Positions 52,114-61,787 of a stretch of DNA of 64,000 nt are shown here, piece by piece. Position 1 is the first letter of the stretch, and each line of letters begins with the position of its first letter. The notes under the pieces are model-generated. The model was not told the origin of the DNA. It made no database searches and worked only from the letters and a program-made list of their open reading frames with translations. This stretch comes from Parashewanella sp965200795 (GTDB lineage Bacteria; Pseudomonadota; Gammaproteobacteria; Enterobacterales; Shewanellaceae): assembly GCA_965200795.1 (NCBI GenBank), contig CBDAVB010000018.1:124001-188000 (forward strand), in the 5' to 3' direction. A program made the position numbers and the translations under genes.

Positions 52114-53305
52114 GAGCGATCCTCCGCTTGATATTCGACTGAACCACGAAGTGGTCGAACAATGGAGCAAACAAGTTAGAGAACAGAATCGCTAACATCA
52201 TGCCCTCAGGGAATGCCGGGTTGATGACGCGGATAAACACCACCATAGCCCCGATCAGGATACCGTAGCACCACTTACCCTTATTGGTAAACGAAGCCGA
52301 TACCGGATCCGTCGCCATAAACATCATACCAAACGCAAAACCACCCAGAACTAAGTGCCAGTACCAGGGCATCGCGAACATCGGGTTTGTGCCGCTGCCG
52401 ATAAGGTTCAGCAGTGATGAAATCGCGATCATACCAAGCATCACGCCGCTTACGATACGCCATGAGGCGATTTTAGCGTAGATGATAATCAAACCGCCGA
52501 TAAGAATAGCCAGCGTGGAAACCTCACCCATGGAACCCGGAATGAAACCGAGGAACGCGTCCCACCATCTTTGGTCAAACGCATAGCTGAAGTGACCCGC
52601 CGCGGCCTGACTTAACGCCGTGGCGCCTGAGTAACCGTCCGCCACAACCCAGGAAGTGTCACCGGACATATTTAACGGATAGGCGAAAAACAGGAAGGCG
52701 CGGCCCGCCAGCGCGGGGTTAAGGAAGTTACGGCCGGTACCGCCGAACACCTCTTTCGCGACCACGACACCGAAGGTAATACCTAAGGCGGCCATGTATA
52801 AAGGAATGGTCGGCGGCAGTGTTAACGCGAATAAAATCGAAGTTACGAAGAAACCTTCGTTAATCTCGTGACCACGCACGGACGCGAACAAGACTTCCCA
52901 GAAACCACCGACAACGAACGCGGTTAAGTACACCGGTAAGAAGAAACAGGCTCCGTACCAGGTCAGGGTCGCCCAGTGCGCGTCCTTAGTCAGCTGCGCG
53001 CCGAACAGACCGAACAGGTCAACCTGCCATACGTCCGGCGAGGCGAAACCCGCGTTCAACGCTTCCTGCGCTTGCAGTCCTATGTTGTACATCCCCATGA
53101 ACATGGCCGGGAAAACGCATGCCCAGACGCTGATCATGATACGTTTTAAGTCGATGTTATCACGAACGTGAGTACGGCCTTTGTTCACGTGACCCGGTGT
53201 GTAGAATATCGTGTATACCGCTTCAAACAGCGCGTACCACTTTTCGTATTTGCCGCCTTTCTCAAAGTTCGGCTCGATACGTTCGAAAAAACTCTTTAAG
53301 CCCAT
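52106..53305 (-). CDS. nqrB: Na+-NQR subunit B
   Basis: Large membrane subunit, 399 aa, with about ten helices and the sodium/quinone site. The covalent FMN Thr lies in DGYSGATALSQAAAG (about residues 230-244), the same S-G-A-T motif as NqrC. Other family runs are KGRTHVRDNIDLKRIMI, EINEGFFVTSILFALTLPP and VFGGTGRNFLNPALAGRAFL. Its ATG overlaps the nqrA stop by one base. Confidence 0.97.
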   Translation of the reverse strand: MGLKSFFERIEPNFEKGGKYEKWYALFEAVYTIFYTPGHVNKGRTHVRDNIDLKRIMISVWACVFPAMFMGMYNIGLQAQEALNAGFASPDVWQVDLFGLFGAQLTKDAHWATLTWYGACFFLPVYLTAFVVGGFWEVLFASVRGHEINEGFFVTSILFALTLPPTIPLYMAALGITFGVVVAKEVFGGTGRNFLNPALAGRAFLFFAYPLNMSGDTSWVVADGYSGATALSQAAAGHFSYAFDQRWWDAFLGFIPGSMGEVSTLAILIGGLIIIYAKIASWRIVSGVMLGMIAISSLLNLIGSGTNPMFAMPWYWHLVLGGFAFGMMFMATDPVSASFTNKGKWCYGILIGAMVVFIRVINPAFPEGMMLAILFSNLFAPLFDHFVVQSNIKRRIARG

Positions 53306-54639
53306 TAGCCTTCCCTCTCGATCGTATCTAAACAGTCGCGCAGATATGAACCGTAGTCATACTTGCCCGGACATACGAAAGTACATAATGCCAAATCTTC
53401 CTCATCCAGCTCCAGCGCGCCTAATGCTTGCGCGCCGTCCACGTCACCTGACAATAAGTCACGCAGTAACATGGTCGGAAGGATATCTAACGGCATAACA
53501 CGCTCATAGGCGCCGATCGGCACCATTGAGCGATCCGAGCCGCCGGTAGAGGTCGTCAGATTAAATAAGCGTGACGGCGATAAGTGAGATATGAACGCAC
53601 GGGTCGCGGAAAACTTATCGGTGCCGGGCATAGCCCAGCCCATAAATTCTTTTTCCGTACCTTCCTCTAAAACACTCACCTGCGCGTGATAGCGTCCCAG
53701 AAAAGCGTGAGGGCCGGTCGCGGTCCGGCCGTTCAGTACTGAACCTGAGATAATACGGACATTTCCTTCTTGCGTTTCCCCGGCCATCAGCTCATCAGTA
53801 CTGGCGCCGACAACAGTACGCATCAGTCTCGGCTTAAGGGCTTTAGGTCCGCCGACAGCAACCACTCGCTCAACGTTTAGCTCGCCGGTCGTAAACAGCT
53901 GGCCGACGGCTATCACGTCCTGATAACCGATATGCCATACCGTGCGATTGACCGAAGCGGGAAGCAAATGATGAATATGAGTCCCTACTAAGCCCGCCGG
54001 GTGAACACCGCCGAACTCCGCGACTTGAGCGTTCGCCGCCGGTATTTCCGCACCCTGCGCTTTACACAAGAACACTTTCCCTTCAGTTAATCTCGCTAAT
54101 ACCTTTAAGCCGTTAGCAAAATCATCTTTATGTTCGCTGATAATTACATCCGGATCCGCCGCCAAAGGCTGCGTGTCTATCGCCGTCACGAAAATTCCCG
54201 CGGCATTTGAATCAACAGCGGGAACTTTACTGAACGGACGGGTACGCAATGCAGTCCACAAACCTGACTGAATCAAATTCTCACGAACTTTACCGGCTTC
54301 AATGCTGTCAAGCTGAGCCGCGTCATATTTAGCGAAAGACACCTGCTCATTGCCTTGCGCGGCAATAACAACAGACTGCAGGACACGCTTCGCACCCCTG
54401 TTAATAGCGGTAACTGTGCCACTAGCTGAAGCGGTATATACAACGCCGGGATTCTTTTTGTCTTCAAAAATCACCTGACCTTTCGCTACCTTATCGCCGA
54501 CACGAACTTTCATCGTCGGACGCAGGCCGATATACTCTTCACCCAGTGTAGCTACCTGTTTAATGGCCGGGCCATTATGGATAACTTGTTCCGGTCCGCC
54601 GGCGATAGGCAGATCCAATCCTTTCTTAATTGTAATCAT
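53305..54639 (-). CDS. nqrA: Na+-NQR subunit A
   Basis: Cytoplasmic-side peripheral subunit, 444 aa, first gene of the sodium-pump operon. It starts MITIKKGLDLPIAGGPEQ, the family N-terminus, so the in-frame extension to 54684 is rejected. Further blocks are PTMKVRVGDKVAKGQVIFED, GVHPAGLVGTHIHHLLPAS, VGGPKALKPRLMRTVVGAS and a C-terminal Cys pair region (LALCTFVCPGKYDYGSYLRD). Expression is probably from a promoter in the gap upstream. Confidence 0.97.
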   Translation of the reverse strand: MITIKKGLDLPIAGGPEQVIHNGPAIKQVATLGEEYIGLRPTMKVRVGDKVAKGQVIFEDKKNPGVVYTASASGTVTAINRGAKRVLQSVVIAAQGNEQVSFAKYDAAQLDSIEAGKVRENLIQSGLWTALRTRPFSKVPAVDSNAAGIFVTAIDTQPLAADPDVIISEHKDDFANGLKVLARLTEGKVFLCKAQGAEIPAANAQVAEFGGVHPAGLVGTHIHHLLPASVNRTVWHIGYQDVIAVGQLFTTGELNVERVVAVGGPKALKPRLMRTVVGASTDELMAGETQEGNVRIISGSVLNGRTATGPHAFLGRYHAQVSVLEEGTEKEFMGWAMPGTDKFSATRAFISHLSPSRLFNLTTSTGGSDRSMVPIGAYERVMPLDILPTMLLRDLLSGDVDGAQALGALELDEEDLALCTFVCPGKYDYGSYLRDCLDTIEREG

Positions 54640-55054
54640 ATCCACAAGCACTACGTTGAAGGAAATACAATGCGTCTGCGTCACAAAAACCTCTAAAAAT
54701 CATAGTATTCCGAGTATTGAGCTGACGCAGAAATATCGCAGATTTGCGATCGCAATCACGTTGATCGCGCGCATTTTACCCCAAATACTCACGCATCGCC
54801 ACGAAAATTACGGGTTAATTCCGCGGCAAACTTGTAAACCGTAAGCTTTAGTTAAGCTTTTAAACTATTGATAACAATTTAAATGGTGATGAAATCCAAA
54901 TGGTTTATCAAACATACGGCCATCCGCTCTTAGTTCACAATCCGACCACATAAAAGCTCAATCCGTATTATCATTCATACAATCTTTACTTGCACTGCCA
55001 CAGAAGAGTCAGTATCTTTGCGCTCTCTCAAACCGACGCTTGAAATGTTCCGTT
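54640..55054. other. Divergent spacer between nqrA and rluA
   Basis: About 415 bp. On the minus strand TAAAAT followed by GCGCGC (54778-54773) is a plausible -10 with GC-rich discriminator for the nqr operon; its -35 is weak. The inverted segment GCGATCGCAAATCTGCGAT (about 54735-54755) could be an operator. No gene seen. Confidence 0.35.
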
Positions 55055-55720
55055 ATGCCTGACTTTGTTTACACCCCCCCTTGCGTGCCTTGGCTGGATA
55101 TCCTTTACCGGGACAAGGACATTATTGTCGTAAACAAACCTTCGGGCTTACTGTCTGTGCCGGGCCGTGATCCCGGACACGCTGACAGCATCTGGACTCG
55201 TGTGAAAAAACTGCACCCGGGCGCGCGAATCGTTCACCGTTTAGATATGGCCACGTCAGGCATCATGGTTGTGGCTCTGAGGAAGAAAGCGGAAAGTGAA
55301 TTAAAACGTCAGTTCAGGGACAGAGAGACCAAAAAAGTTTATTATGCCCGTGTCGCGGGTCATGTAAAACGGCAAAGCGGCAAGGTAGACCTTCCTCTTA
55401 TATGTGACTGGCCCAATCGTCCTAAGCAGAAAGTCGATCATAAAGCGGGGAAACCCTCACTGACGTTATTTGAAGTCGTGAGTTACGATTATCATTCAAC
55501 GCTGGTAAAACTCAGTCCGATAACAGGACGCTCACACCAGCTTCGCGTTCATATGATGGCTATCGGCCACCCTATCCTCGGTGACGGTTTCTACGCCGAC
55601 AATGCCGGAAAAAGGTTATCAGAACGTTTAAATCTTCACGCGCAGTCTTTGACGTTTAAGCAGCCTTATTCGCAAGTGGAAATGAGTTTTAACAGCGTAA
55701 TTCCTTTTCGAGACAAATAA
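55055..55720 (+). CDS. rluA: Pseudouridine synthase RluA
   Basis: Modifies U746 of 23S rRNA and U32 of certain tRNAs; 221 aa. Catalytic Asp in VHRLDMATSGIMVVAL (residues about 70-85). RluA-specific runs are VVNKPSGLLSVPGR, DLPLICDWPNRPKQKVD, ITGRSHQLRVHMMAIGHPIL and LHAQSLTF. No N-terminal S4 domain, as expected for RluA rather than RluC/D. Start ATG 55055; a TTG five codons earlier is in frame but lacks support. Confidence 0.94.
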   Translation: MPDFVYTPPCVPWLDILYRDKDIIVVNKPSGLLSVPGRDPGHADSIWTRVKKLHPGARIVHRLDMATSGIMVVALRKKAESELKRQFRDRETKKVYYARVAGHVKRQSGKVDLPLICDWPNRPKQKVDHKAGKPSLTLFEVVSYDYHSTLVKLSPITGRSHQLRVHMMAIGHPILGDGFYADNAGKRLSERLNLHAQSLTFKQPYSQVEMSFNSVIPFRDK

Positions 55721-55723
55721 AAG

Positions 55724-55751
55724 TAGCCTTCCATTAGTGAAAGGCTATTCT
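55724..55751 (+). terminator. Possible terminator after rluA
   Basis: TAGCCTT...AAGGCTA 7-bp stem with a 10-base loop, then TTCTT; weak T-tract. Confidence 0.4.
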
Positions 55752-55923
55752 TAAAGTTTTATGACAACAAAACTAGATTACGATTACATTGTTTCATGTT
55801 TTTTGTAGAGTCGATCTAATCGCGCTCGTTTAATGAGCGGATCATTTTTCAACCTGTTCAAAATTTTCAATAAATCATCGTCGTTTTGGGGACTTAAAAG
55901 CAGTAGATTTTTGCTACTTTTTC

Positions 55924-56880
55924 CTAGATCTCAGCAATAAGCGGCACACTCTTACCTGTTAAAAATTCGTAAGGACTGAGATAGTCTAACGCTTTTCTCG
56001 GTCTTGTGTTAATCGAAAATTCCGCATTTTTAATTTCTTGCTCACTTACCGAGCCTATAGCCATGCCTTTCGGGAAAAAACGCCGCAGTAATCCGTTGGT
56101 ATTCTCATTAAGCCCCCTCTGCCATGAATGATAGGGCTTCGCAAAGTAGATATCGCATTTAAGTGCCTCAGAAACCTTTTTATGTCCGGCGAATTCGCCG
56201 CCATTATCAAAAGTGATAGTCTTGCAAATCGCGGCGAAAGGCTTAAGCATACTCTTTATCGCCTTGGTGACTTCAACCTTAGATTTACTTTTAACACGCT
56301 TTACCAGTAAACGCTTGGACACTCGCTCTACCAACGTGACTAAGTAGCAATCTTTACCATGCACCGTATCACCTTCCCAGTGACCTATCTCAACTTTTTC
56401 ATCGACAATTGCCGGCCTTTCACTGATATCTATTCGCTCCGGAATTAAACGGGCTCCCGCTTCAATTCCCTGCCGCCGCTTGTATTTCTTGCCGCCTCGG
56501 GGCAATAGCTTTTCCAGACCTTGTTGTTTTACCACACCGTAAATCGTGTTCGCAGATAACGTTACGCTGGTTTTCTCCTGTTTCATCCGACCTGAAATTT
56601 GCTCCGGGCTTAGCCCGAAATTAAGCAATGACTTTATAGTGTTTATGATGTCATCAGTGATTTTTGTCGCTTTGAAAGCCGTCTGCCTGTTACTTATCGC
56701 ATCCAGATGAGCGGTTTCAGCGCAATAAGCTTCAGAAGGACAACGCCTCAGCTCCTTAGATATGGTTCCGTTGCCACGACCTAACAGCTTAGCGATACTT
56801 CTGGCACTTTTACCTTCTGCCTTTAACACTTCAATCTGATGTCTGTCTTTTAATGTGAGTTGGTTGTATTTAGATTTCAC
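55924..56880 (-). CDS. IS30-family transposase
   Basis: 318 aa. The N-terminal helix-turn-helix (LTLKDRHQIEVLKAEGKSAR, SIAKLLGRGNGTISKELRR) is typical of IS30. The DDE core has GHWEGDTVHGKD (first Asp), CKTITFDNGGEFAGHKKVSE (second Asp) and WQRGLNENTNGLLRRFFPKG (Glu). C-terminal NTRPRKALDYLSPYEFL is the family tail. The gene is intact. Ends of the element could not be placed exactly; they lie near 55875-55925 and 56885-56940. Confidence 0.93.
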   Translation of the reverse strand: MKSKYNQLTLKDRHQIEVLKAEGKSARSIAKLLGRGNGTISKELRRCPSEAYCAETAHLDAISNRQTAFKATKITDDIINTIKSLLNFGLSPEQISGRMKQEKTSVTLSANTIYGVVKQQGLEKLLPRGGKKYKRRQGIEAGARLIPERIDISERPAIVDEKVEIGHWEGDTVHGKDCYLVTLVERVSKRLLVKRVKSKSKVEVTKAIKSMLKPFAAICKTITFDNGGEFAGHKKVSEALKCDIYFAKPYHSWQRGLNENTNGLLRRFFPKGMAIGSVSEQEIKNAEFSINTRPRKALDYLSPYEFLTGKSVPLIAEI

Positions 56881-56960
56881 TTCAAAACCTCATTTCACTT
56901 TGAGGTAAAGAAGTTTACAAACTTCCTCTCCTCGGTTCTATATTAAAATGTTAAAATGTG

Positions 56961-57305
56961 TCAGTTGCTGTTAGGATCTAAGTTCCACTCTAAGTTCATG
57001 GGATGAGTTTGAAGAAATTGCTCAACACTGACTCCATCTCGTAATTTAACAAAGAACTTACCAGTTAGTTTTCCCAATGATTGTCCGGAATGAGACATGA
57101 TATATTGCCCTTTCTTAAGGGATGTTGCCTGCTCAAGACCAATAGTTGATTGAATGAAAAACAAATCATTTTCAACTTTTTTAATCGGTTCAAATTTCAC
57201 TTTTTCTGCCGACGGGGTTTCTTTTTCAATCTGAAACTGAGTATGCGCCACTGAGTTCACAGAAATAAATACACTTGAAGCAAATACTATGTTTAATATT
57301 CTCAT
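56961..57305 (-). CDS. Probable external chaperone of the adjacent serine protease
   Basis: Exported protein, 114 aa. Signal peptide (RILNIVFASSVFISVNSVAH), then KVENDLFFIQSTIGLEQATS, SHSGQSLGKLTGKFFVKLRD and the C-terminus QTHPMNLEWNLDPNSN. Gene order and size recall ORF2 of Aeromonas sobria serine protease ASP, a periplasmic chaperone encoded just downstream of asp and needed to mature it. Here it starts 14 bp after the protease stop. Family assignment is from context plus recalled similarity of the C-terminal part, not from a search. Confidence 0.65.
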   Translation of the reverse strand: MRILNIVFASSVFISVNSVAHTQFQIEKETPSAEKVKFEPIKKVENDLFFIQSTIGLEQATSLKKGQYIMSHSGQSLGKLTGKFFVKLRDGVSVEQFLQTHPMNLEWNLDPNSN

Positions 57306-57319
57306 TTTATAAACTCCTT

Positions 57320-59449
57320 TTATTGTGCTTGAGCCACATTAGTATTGCCGCCATGGAAACGTAATGACCAGCCTTTGAGCTTACCAGAATCTTCGTTCGC
57401 CATATCAAACTCCCCGATAGGATGCAAGTACATTGAATGCTCACCACTATTTACGTCAATTAAACGGATTGTCCAATCTCCCAAAGAAGACTCACCATAA
57501 AAGGCATTAGACATAAACATAGTATCCTCAAACCCAGGAACAAAATCCCTTGGGTCTGATGGATCCATCACGCCCTGATAGGTATAACCATTATAAGGCA
57601 TTAATAAAACACTTCTTGTACCTGCCGGGGAAATGACTTCAACCGCTAAATCGGGTAACCTCAAATGATCCGCAGAAACCTGAATTTGAACTGATTCAAC
57701 TGTCATGTTATCGGTAACATTAATAACATCGCTAGTACCACTAATATTCCCATCAGGAATGTTTTTGTTGAGTTCTTCAGATTTAATCCACTCGGAGACT
57801 TTATATTCTCCTAAATCTATATCATAACTCTGTGCAGCTTTAACAGCAGCAGAAACGTCTACTCGTCCAAAGCCATAAAAATTATGAAAACTGAAACCTG
57901 CAGCGTTTTCAGTCCAGGATGGAATTGCTTCGTATTCTACTGCAGAGTTACTTTCTCCAATAGTAACGGTTCTGGCTTTAAATTTTGACTCAATTTTAGT
58001 AGAAGTGCTCGCTAAAATATAACGGACGTCACGCCAGCTCAATTGTGGATTTGCGGATAGAATCATTGCCACTGCACCTGTTGTATTCGGAGCAGCCGAA
58101 GATGTGCCGTTCATAGTAGAACGATAATCACAATTATCGTTTAAAGGGTGAAGATCGCCATGGAAAGGCGTGGCTGGACGATCATTTATCACATTACTAC
58201 CTTTATCACAGCTAACTCTGTCAGTTGTAACTATAGCTGGTGAATCAACACCAAATTCACCTCCCGGGGCAGTAACGAATACGTTCGACCCTACAGACGA
58301 GTAACTTGATAGCTTGCCCTCAGCATTGATAGCGCTAACAACTAGATTGTATACATTGCCATTATCGGTTGACATATGTGAATTATGAAAAGGCATACCA
58401 TGATTAGCCGGATTTCCTTCAGTAGCCCTAAAGTAATCTCCAGGAAGCCAAGCAAAGCGACCTGCTCGGAAAAAATTATATCCATTCCCTGCAGATTTGA
58501 CAAAAATCATACCATTCCCGTTGAACGATTCCGTCGACATCTGGTGATAAACTTCAAACTCATCTTCATCAATCAGATCAGGAAATGGTAGGCTATAACC
58601 ATAGCTTTGATTAAATACTCTCACCCGGTCACTGTAGGAAGTTGCACCATGTGAGTGCAGCCAGTTCTCGGCGGACTGGGCACTTTCGAGACCTGAAGGA
58701 TCACTGTCCAAGAAGTTATAGCCGACAATACTCGCTTGCGGAGCGACACCACGTCCGCCGATATTATTCCAGCCTTCAGCTGCAATAATACCTGCCACAG
58801 AAGTGCCATGGGAAGCCCCGTCAGAAAACGGAGTCGGATCGACAGTACCTGTGATTAAGTTGTAAGAACCTCCGGGAACAACATTACCAGCAAGATCCGG
58901 ATGCGCAATTTCAACACCGTCATCAACAACACCTACCAAAATCCCCTGTCCTTTCACACCATCGGCAATAGCCTCCGTGACATTCATATCTTCGCCGGCC
59001 ACACCACGATTGGCCGCGAACGCGCTTTGTCCGGTATTTTCCAAATGCCACTGATGCTCCACTAGCGGGTCACCCTCACCAGAGATATTAATGGTTATAG
59101 TTGACGTTGACTCAAGTTCGCCGTCACTCACTCTGAAAGTTGCAACTTCTTGTCCTTCAAATTTATTTGTAATATAAGTGAACTCACCCGTGGAGGCATC
59201 GATAATTTCTAATTTACCGTGCTCAATTTCAGACGGATCCGCCAGCGAAAACGAAACAGCACCGGAATCGCTTCCCTCAAGTTTTCCGGTAAGACGAACG
59301 GATTGGCTGATATCGAATACGACATCAGAACTTACAGGCGCGACATTAGGAGCCGGAGAAACCGGTACGTTACCATTATTGTCATTACTACTACCGCCAC
59401 ACCCGGTAATTATCGCAGCAACGGCAATAGCTAAAAGAGATTTTTTCAT
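57320..59449 (-). CDS. Kexin-like S8 serine protease lipoprotein with P domain
   Basis: Exported subtilase, 709 aa. It has a lipoprotein signal (lipobox IITGC, about residues 13-17). A cadherin-like strand domain is about 38-128 (GKLEIIDASTGEFTYITNKF, VATFRVSDGELESTSTITIN). The S8 domain follows with catalytic Asp in GVVDDGVEIAHPDLAGN, His in DGASHGTSVAGIIAAEG, oxyanion Asn in FVKSAGNGYNF and Ser in MNGTSSAAPNTTGAVAM. The C-terminal P domain is about 560-700 (SVQIQVSADHLRLPDLAVEV, SLGDWTIRLIDV, KLKGWSLRFHG). This S8 + P-domain layout is that of proprotein convertases and Aeromonas ASP. ATG 59449 has AAGGA 6 bases upstream. Confidence 0.92.
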   Translation of the reverse strand: MKKSLLAIAVAAIITGCGGSSNDNNGNVPVSPAPNVAPVSSDVVFDISQSVRLTGKLEGSDSGAVSFSLADPSEIEHGKLEIIDASTGEFTYITNKFEGQEVATFRVSDGELESTSTITINISGEGDPLVEHQWHLENTGQSAFAANRGVAGEDMNVTEAIADGVKGQGILVGVVDDGVEIAHPDLAGNVVPGGSYNLITGTVDPTPFSDGASHGTSVAGIIAAEGWNNIGGRGVAPQASIVGYNFLDSDPSGLESAQSAENWLHSHGATSYSDRVRVFNQSYGYSLPFPDLIDEDEFEVYHQMSTESFNGNGMIFVKSAGNGYNFFRAGRFAWLPGDYFRATEGNPANHGMPFHNSHMSTDNGNVYNLVVSAINAEGKLSSYSSVGSNVFVTAPGGEFGVDSPAIVTTDRVSCDKGSNVINDRPATPFHGDLHPLNDNCDYRSTMNGTSSAAPNTTGAVAMILSANPQLSWRDVRYILASTSTKIESKFKARTVTIGESNSAVEYEAIPSWTENAAGFSFHNFYGFGRVDVSAAVKAAQSYDIDLGEYKVSEWIKSEELNKNIPDGNISGTSDVINVTDNMTVESVQIQVSADHLRLPDLAVEVISPAGTRSVLLMPYNGYTYQGVMDPSDPRDFVPGFEDTMFMSNAFYGESSLGDWTIRLIDVNSGEHSMYLHPIGEFDMANEDSGKLKGWSLRFHGGNTNVAQAQ

Positions 59450-59659
59450 CAAAATTCCTTTTTAAATCGATTATTATTAATTTTATTGGTAATCGAAACA
59501 GCTTCACTGATGAACTGAGCTGCCATACAATTCCAACAAAAAGGAGGCCTGACATTAAACATTTAAAAACAAATTATCAACAAAAAAATAACAACAGAAA
59601 GTTAGCAGCACACTTTTCAGCCAAAGGCTACTTGATAAGCCATTCTTTTATCAAAAAAT

Positions 59660-60580
59660 CTAATCATCCAATCTCGCCGGTATTCCATTCCTTTGCTCTA
59701 GCATGCGCTTCAGCGTCATTGAATTGGTTCTGGCGTTAGCGATAAAACGTTTTACCTTGTCATTAAATCTGAGCGGCGGTTGTTCATCTGAGTCGTATTC
59801 GGCCTGATTGCGGGATAACGGCTCATGAACTTCGATATAGCGGTCACCGTTCGGCTCCGCGGTCACTTTTATAGGTTCGTTAATAAATTGCACGCGAGTA
59901 TGAACGGGGACTTCTTTAAACAGCCTCGCAATATCATCATTACGTAAACGCACGCAGCCGTGACTGACTCTCAGCCCGATACCGAAATTAGCGTTAGTGC
60001 CGTGAATGGCGTAAAGATTTCCGATATAAAGCGCGAATAATCCCATCGGATTATCAGGGCCCGCGGGCCAGACTTTCGGCAGAATTTTGCCGTCGGCGGC
60101 ATAATCGGCACGAATTCGCGCTGTCGGCGTCCACGTCGGGTTCGCTTTTTTGCGCCACACTTTTGTGATCCAGTTTTCCGGCGTATCCCGCCCTACTTCG
60201 CCGATACCGACCGGATAGACTTCAACCGTCCCTTTGCCCTTCGGGTAGTAATACAAGCGCATTTCCGCGAGGTTGATTATTATCCCTTTTCTCGGCGCGT
60301 CAGGCAGTATCAGTTTGTGAGGGATCACTAACTTTAAGCCGGCTCTCGGCAAAAAAGGATCAACCCCGGGATTAGCTTGCATTAAATTGGTTAACCCGAG
60401 CTGAAACTCAGCGGCGATATCCTCAAGGGAGAGTTTTCCCCGCGGCACGACGTAAGTCTGATTCCGGCCGACTAAACGTCCGCCGTCTTTGGGTAAAACA
60501 TAGGTCAGAGCGGATACTGAAGGCGCCAGAAACAGCAGGGGCAGAACGAAAGCGGTAAATCGGTTCATAAAGCGGGTCAT
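59660..60580 (-). CDS. L,D-transpeptidase (YkuD/ErfK family)
   Basis: Periplasmic enzyme, about 306 aa, that cross-links peptidoglycan or anchors lipoprotein. A signal peptide (MNRFTAFVLPLLFLAPSVSA) precedes a LysM-like domain (YVVPRGKLSLEDIAAEFQLG, residues about 43-90). The YkuD domain follows with the catalytic His-Gly-Cys block HGTNANFGIGLRVSHGCVRL. Start codon is uncertain: an AGGA lies 3 bases before the ATG at 60580, and in-frame ATGs extend to 60634. Resembles ErfK/YbiS/YcfS group by length and LysM presence. Confidence 0.9.
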   Translation of the reverse strand: MTRFMNRFTAFVLPLLFLAPSVSALTYVLPKDGGRLVGRNQTYVVPRGKLSLEDIAAEFQLGLTNLMQANPGVDPFLPRAGLKLVIPHKLILPDAPRKGIIINLAEMRLYYYPKGKGTVEVYPVGIGEVGRDTPENWITKVWRKKANPTWTPTARIRADYAADGKILPKVWPAGPDNPMGLFALYIGNLYAIHGTNANFGIGLRVSHGCVRLRNDDIARLFKEVPVHTRVQFINEPIKVTAEPNGDRYIEVHEPLSRNQAEYDSDEQPPLRFNDKVKRFIANARTNSMTLKRMLEQRNGIPARLDD

Positions 60581-60710
60581 CAATCCTTTTTTATTCATCA
60601 TACGTCGCATCATAGGATAATTTGTTGATATCACAAAATTTACCGTTCAGCGCCGGCCGGAATTTTGCTACCATAACCGCAATATTGATACTGAATAACA
60701 GGCGCTTTAT

Positions 60711-61253
60711 ATGAAATCTGCTCAAATCAACGTCATTGTCGGTTCCGAAAATCCGGTTAAAGTAAAAGCCGTTCAAGACGCTCTGAGCCGATATTTTCCT
60801 GAGCGGCAAATTGTCATCAAAGCCGTAAGCGCGGCGTCATTAGTGGCCGATCAGCCCATGGGTGCCGAAGAGACACTTTCAGGCGCGATCAACCGGGTTA
60901 ACTTCTGTAAAGCCGGGCATCAGGCTGACTACTATGCTGCGATTGAAGGCGGCGCAGAAAAAACAAAATACGGCTGCTTTACTTTCGCTTACATCGTTAT
61001 CGATAACGGCGTCAGGCAAAGCGTCAGCCGCAGCGCCAGCCTTCCTTTGCCTGATTTTATTTATCAGGCCTTAGAAAACGGCGCGGAACTGGGCGATGTT
61101 ATGGACGGGGTGTTTAATGAGTCAAACGTCAAGCAGAAGTGCGGAGCGATTGGTCTGTTAACCGGGCGCCTGGCCAGCCGCGGCTCCTGTTATCAGCAGG
61201 CGGCGATCATGTGCATGGCGCCGTTTATTAACGGAGCGCTGTATGACCGGTGA
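60711..61253 (+). CDS. yjjX: Inosine/xanthosine triphosphatase YjjX
   Basis: House-cleaning NTPase, 180 aa, that removes inosine and xanthosine triphosphates. N-terminal VIVGSENPVKVKAVQDAL (residues about 8-25), then AEETLSGAINRV, AAIEGGAEKTKYGCFTFAYI and a C-terminal segment KQKCGAIGLLTGRLASR, all YjjX/NTPase 2 features. It overlaps the downstream acetyltransferase gene by 11 bp, suggesting co-translation. Confidence 0.93.
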   Translation: MKSAQINVIVGSENPVKVKAVQDALSRYFPERQIVIKAVSAASLVADQPMGAEETLSGAINRVNFCKAGHQADYYAAIEGGAEKTKYGCFTFAYIVIDNGVRQSVSRSASLPLPDFIYQALENGAELGDVMDGVFNESNVKQKCGAIGLLTGRLASRGSCYQQAAIMCMAPFINGALYDR

Positions 61254-61740
61254 GATTGTCATCAGAAAACTGACGCCGTCCGATGATAAGCCGATGGCCG
61301 CGATTATCACTCAGGTCTCCCTTGATTTCGGTTTAACCGCTGATAAAGGTTACGGCGTTTCGGATTTGTCATCTGAGAGCCTGTCTTCCCTCTACCGAGG
61401 TGAAAATAGCCGGTACTGGGTATTAGAGTTAAACGGTGAAATGATCGGCGGCGCCGGCGTCGCGGCGGTTCCGAACCCTGAGGGACGGCCCGCTTGTGAG
61501 TTACAGAAAATGTATTTTCTCAGCAAAGGCAGAGGACTGGGGTTAGGAAAACGTTTATGTGAGTTCTGTTTAGAGCAGGCGCGGCAAATGGGGTATGAGT
61601 TATGTTATTTGGAAACCACGTCGGTTTTAGAACAGGCTTATCACCTTTACAGGAAATTAGGATTTACGGACATAGATTATCGTCTGGGAAACAGCGGTCA
61701 TAGCGACTGTGAAATAACTATGATTAAGAAAATCCGTTGA
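61243..61740 (+). CDS. GNAT-family N-acetyltransferase
   Basis: 165 aa. The acetyl-CoA-binding motif A is MYFLSKGRGLGLGKRLCEFC (R-G-x-G-x-G/A, about residues 92-111). Motif B includes LCYLETTSVLEQAYHLYRKL followed by GFTDIDYRLG, the usual GNAT ending. Substrate cannot be told from the sequence. Starts within yjjX. Confidence 0.9.
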   Translation: MTGEIVIRKLTPSDDKPMAAIITQVSLDFGLTADKGYGVSDLSSESLSSLYRGENSRYWVLELNGEMIGGAGVAAVPNPEGRPACELQKMYFLSKGRGLGLGKRLCEFCLEQARQMGYELCYLETTSVLEQAYHLYRKLGFTDIDYRLGNSGHSDCEITMIKKIR

Positions 61741-61787
61741 AACCGGTTCGTCACAATCAGGGATAAAACACCTTAAGCGAGGCTCCT

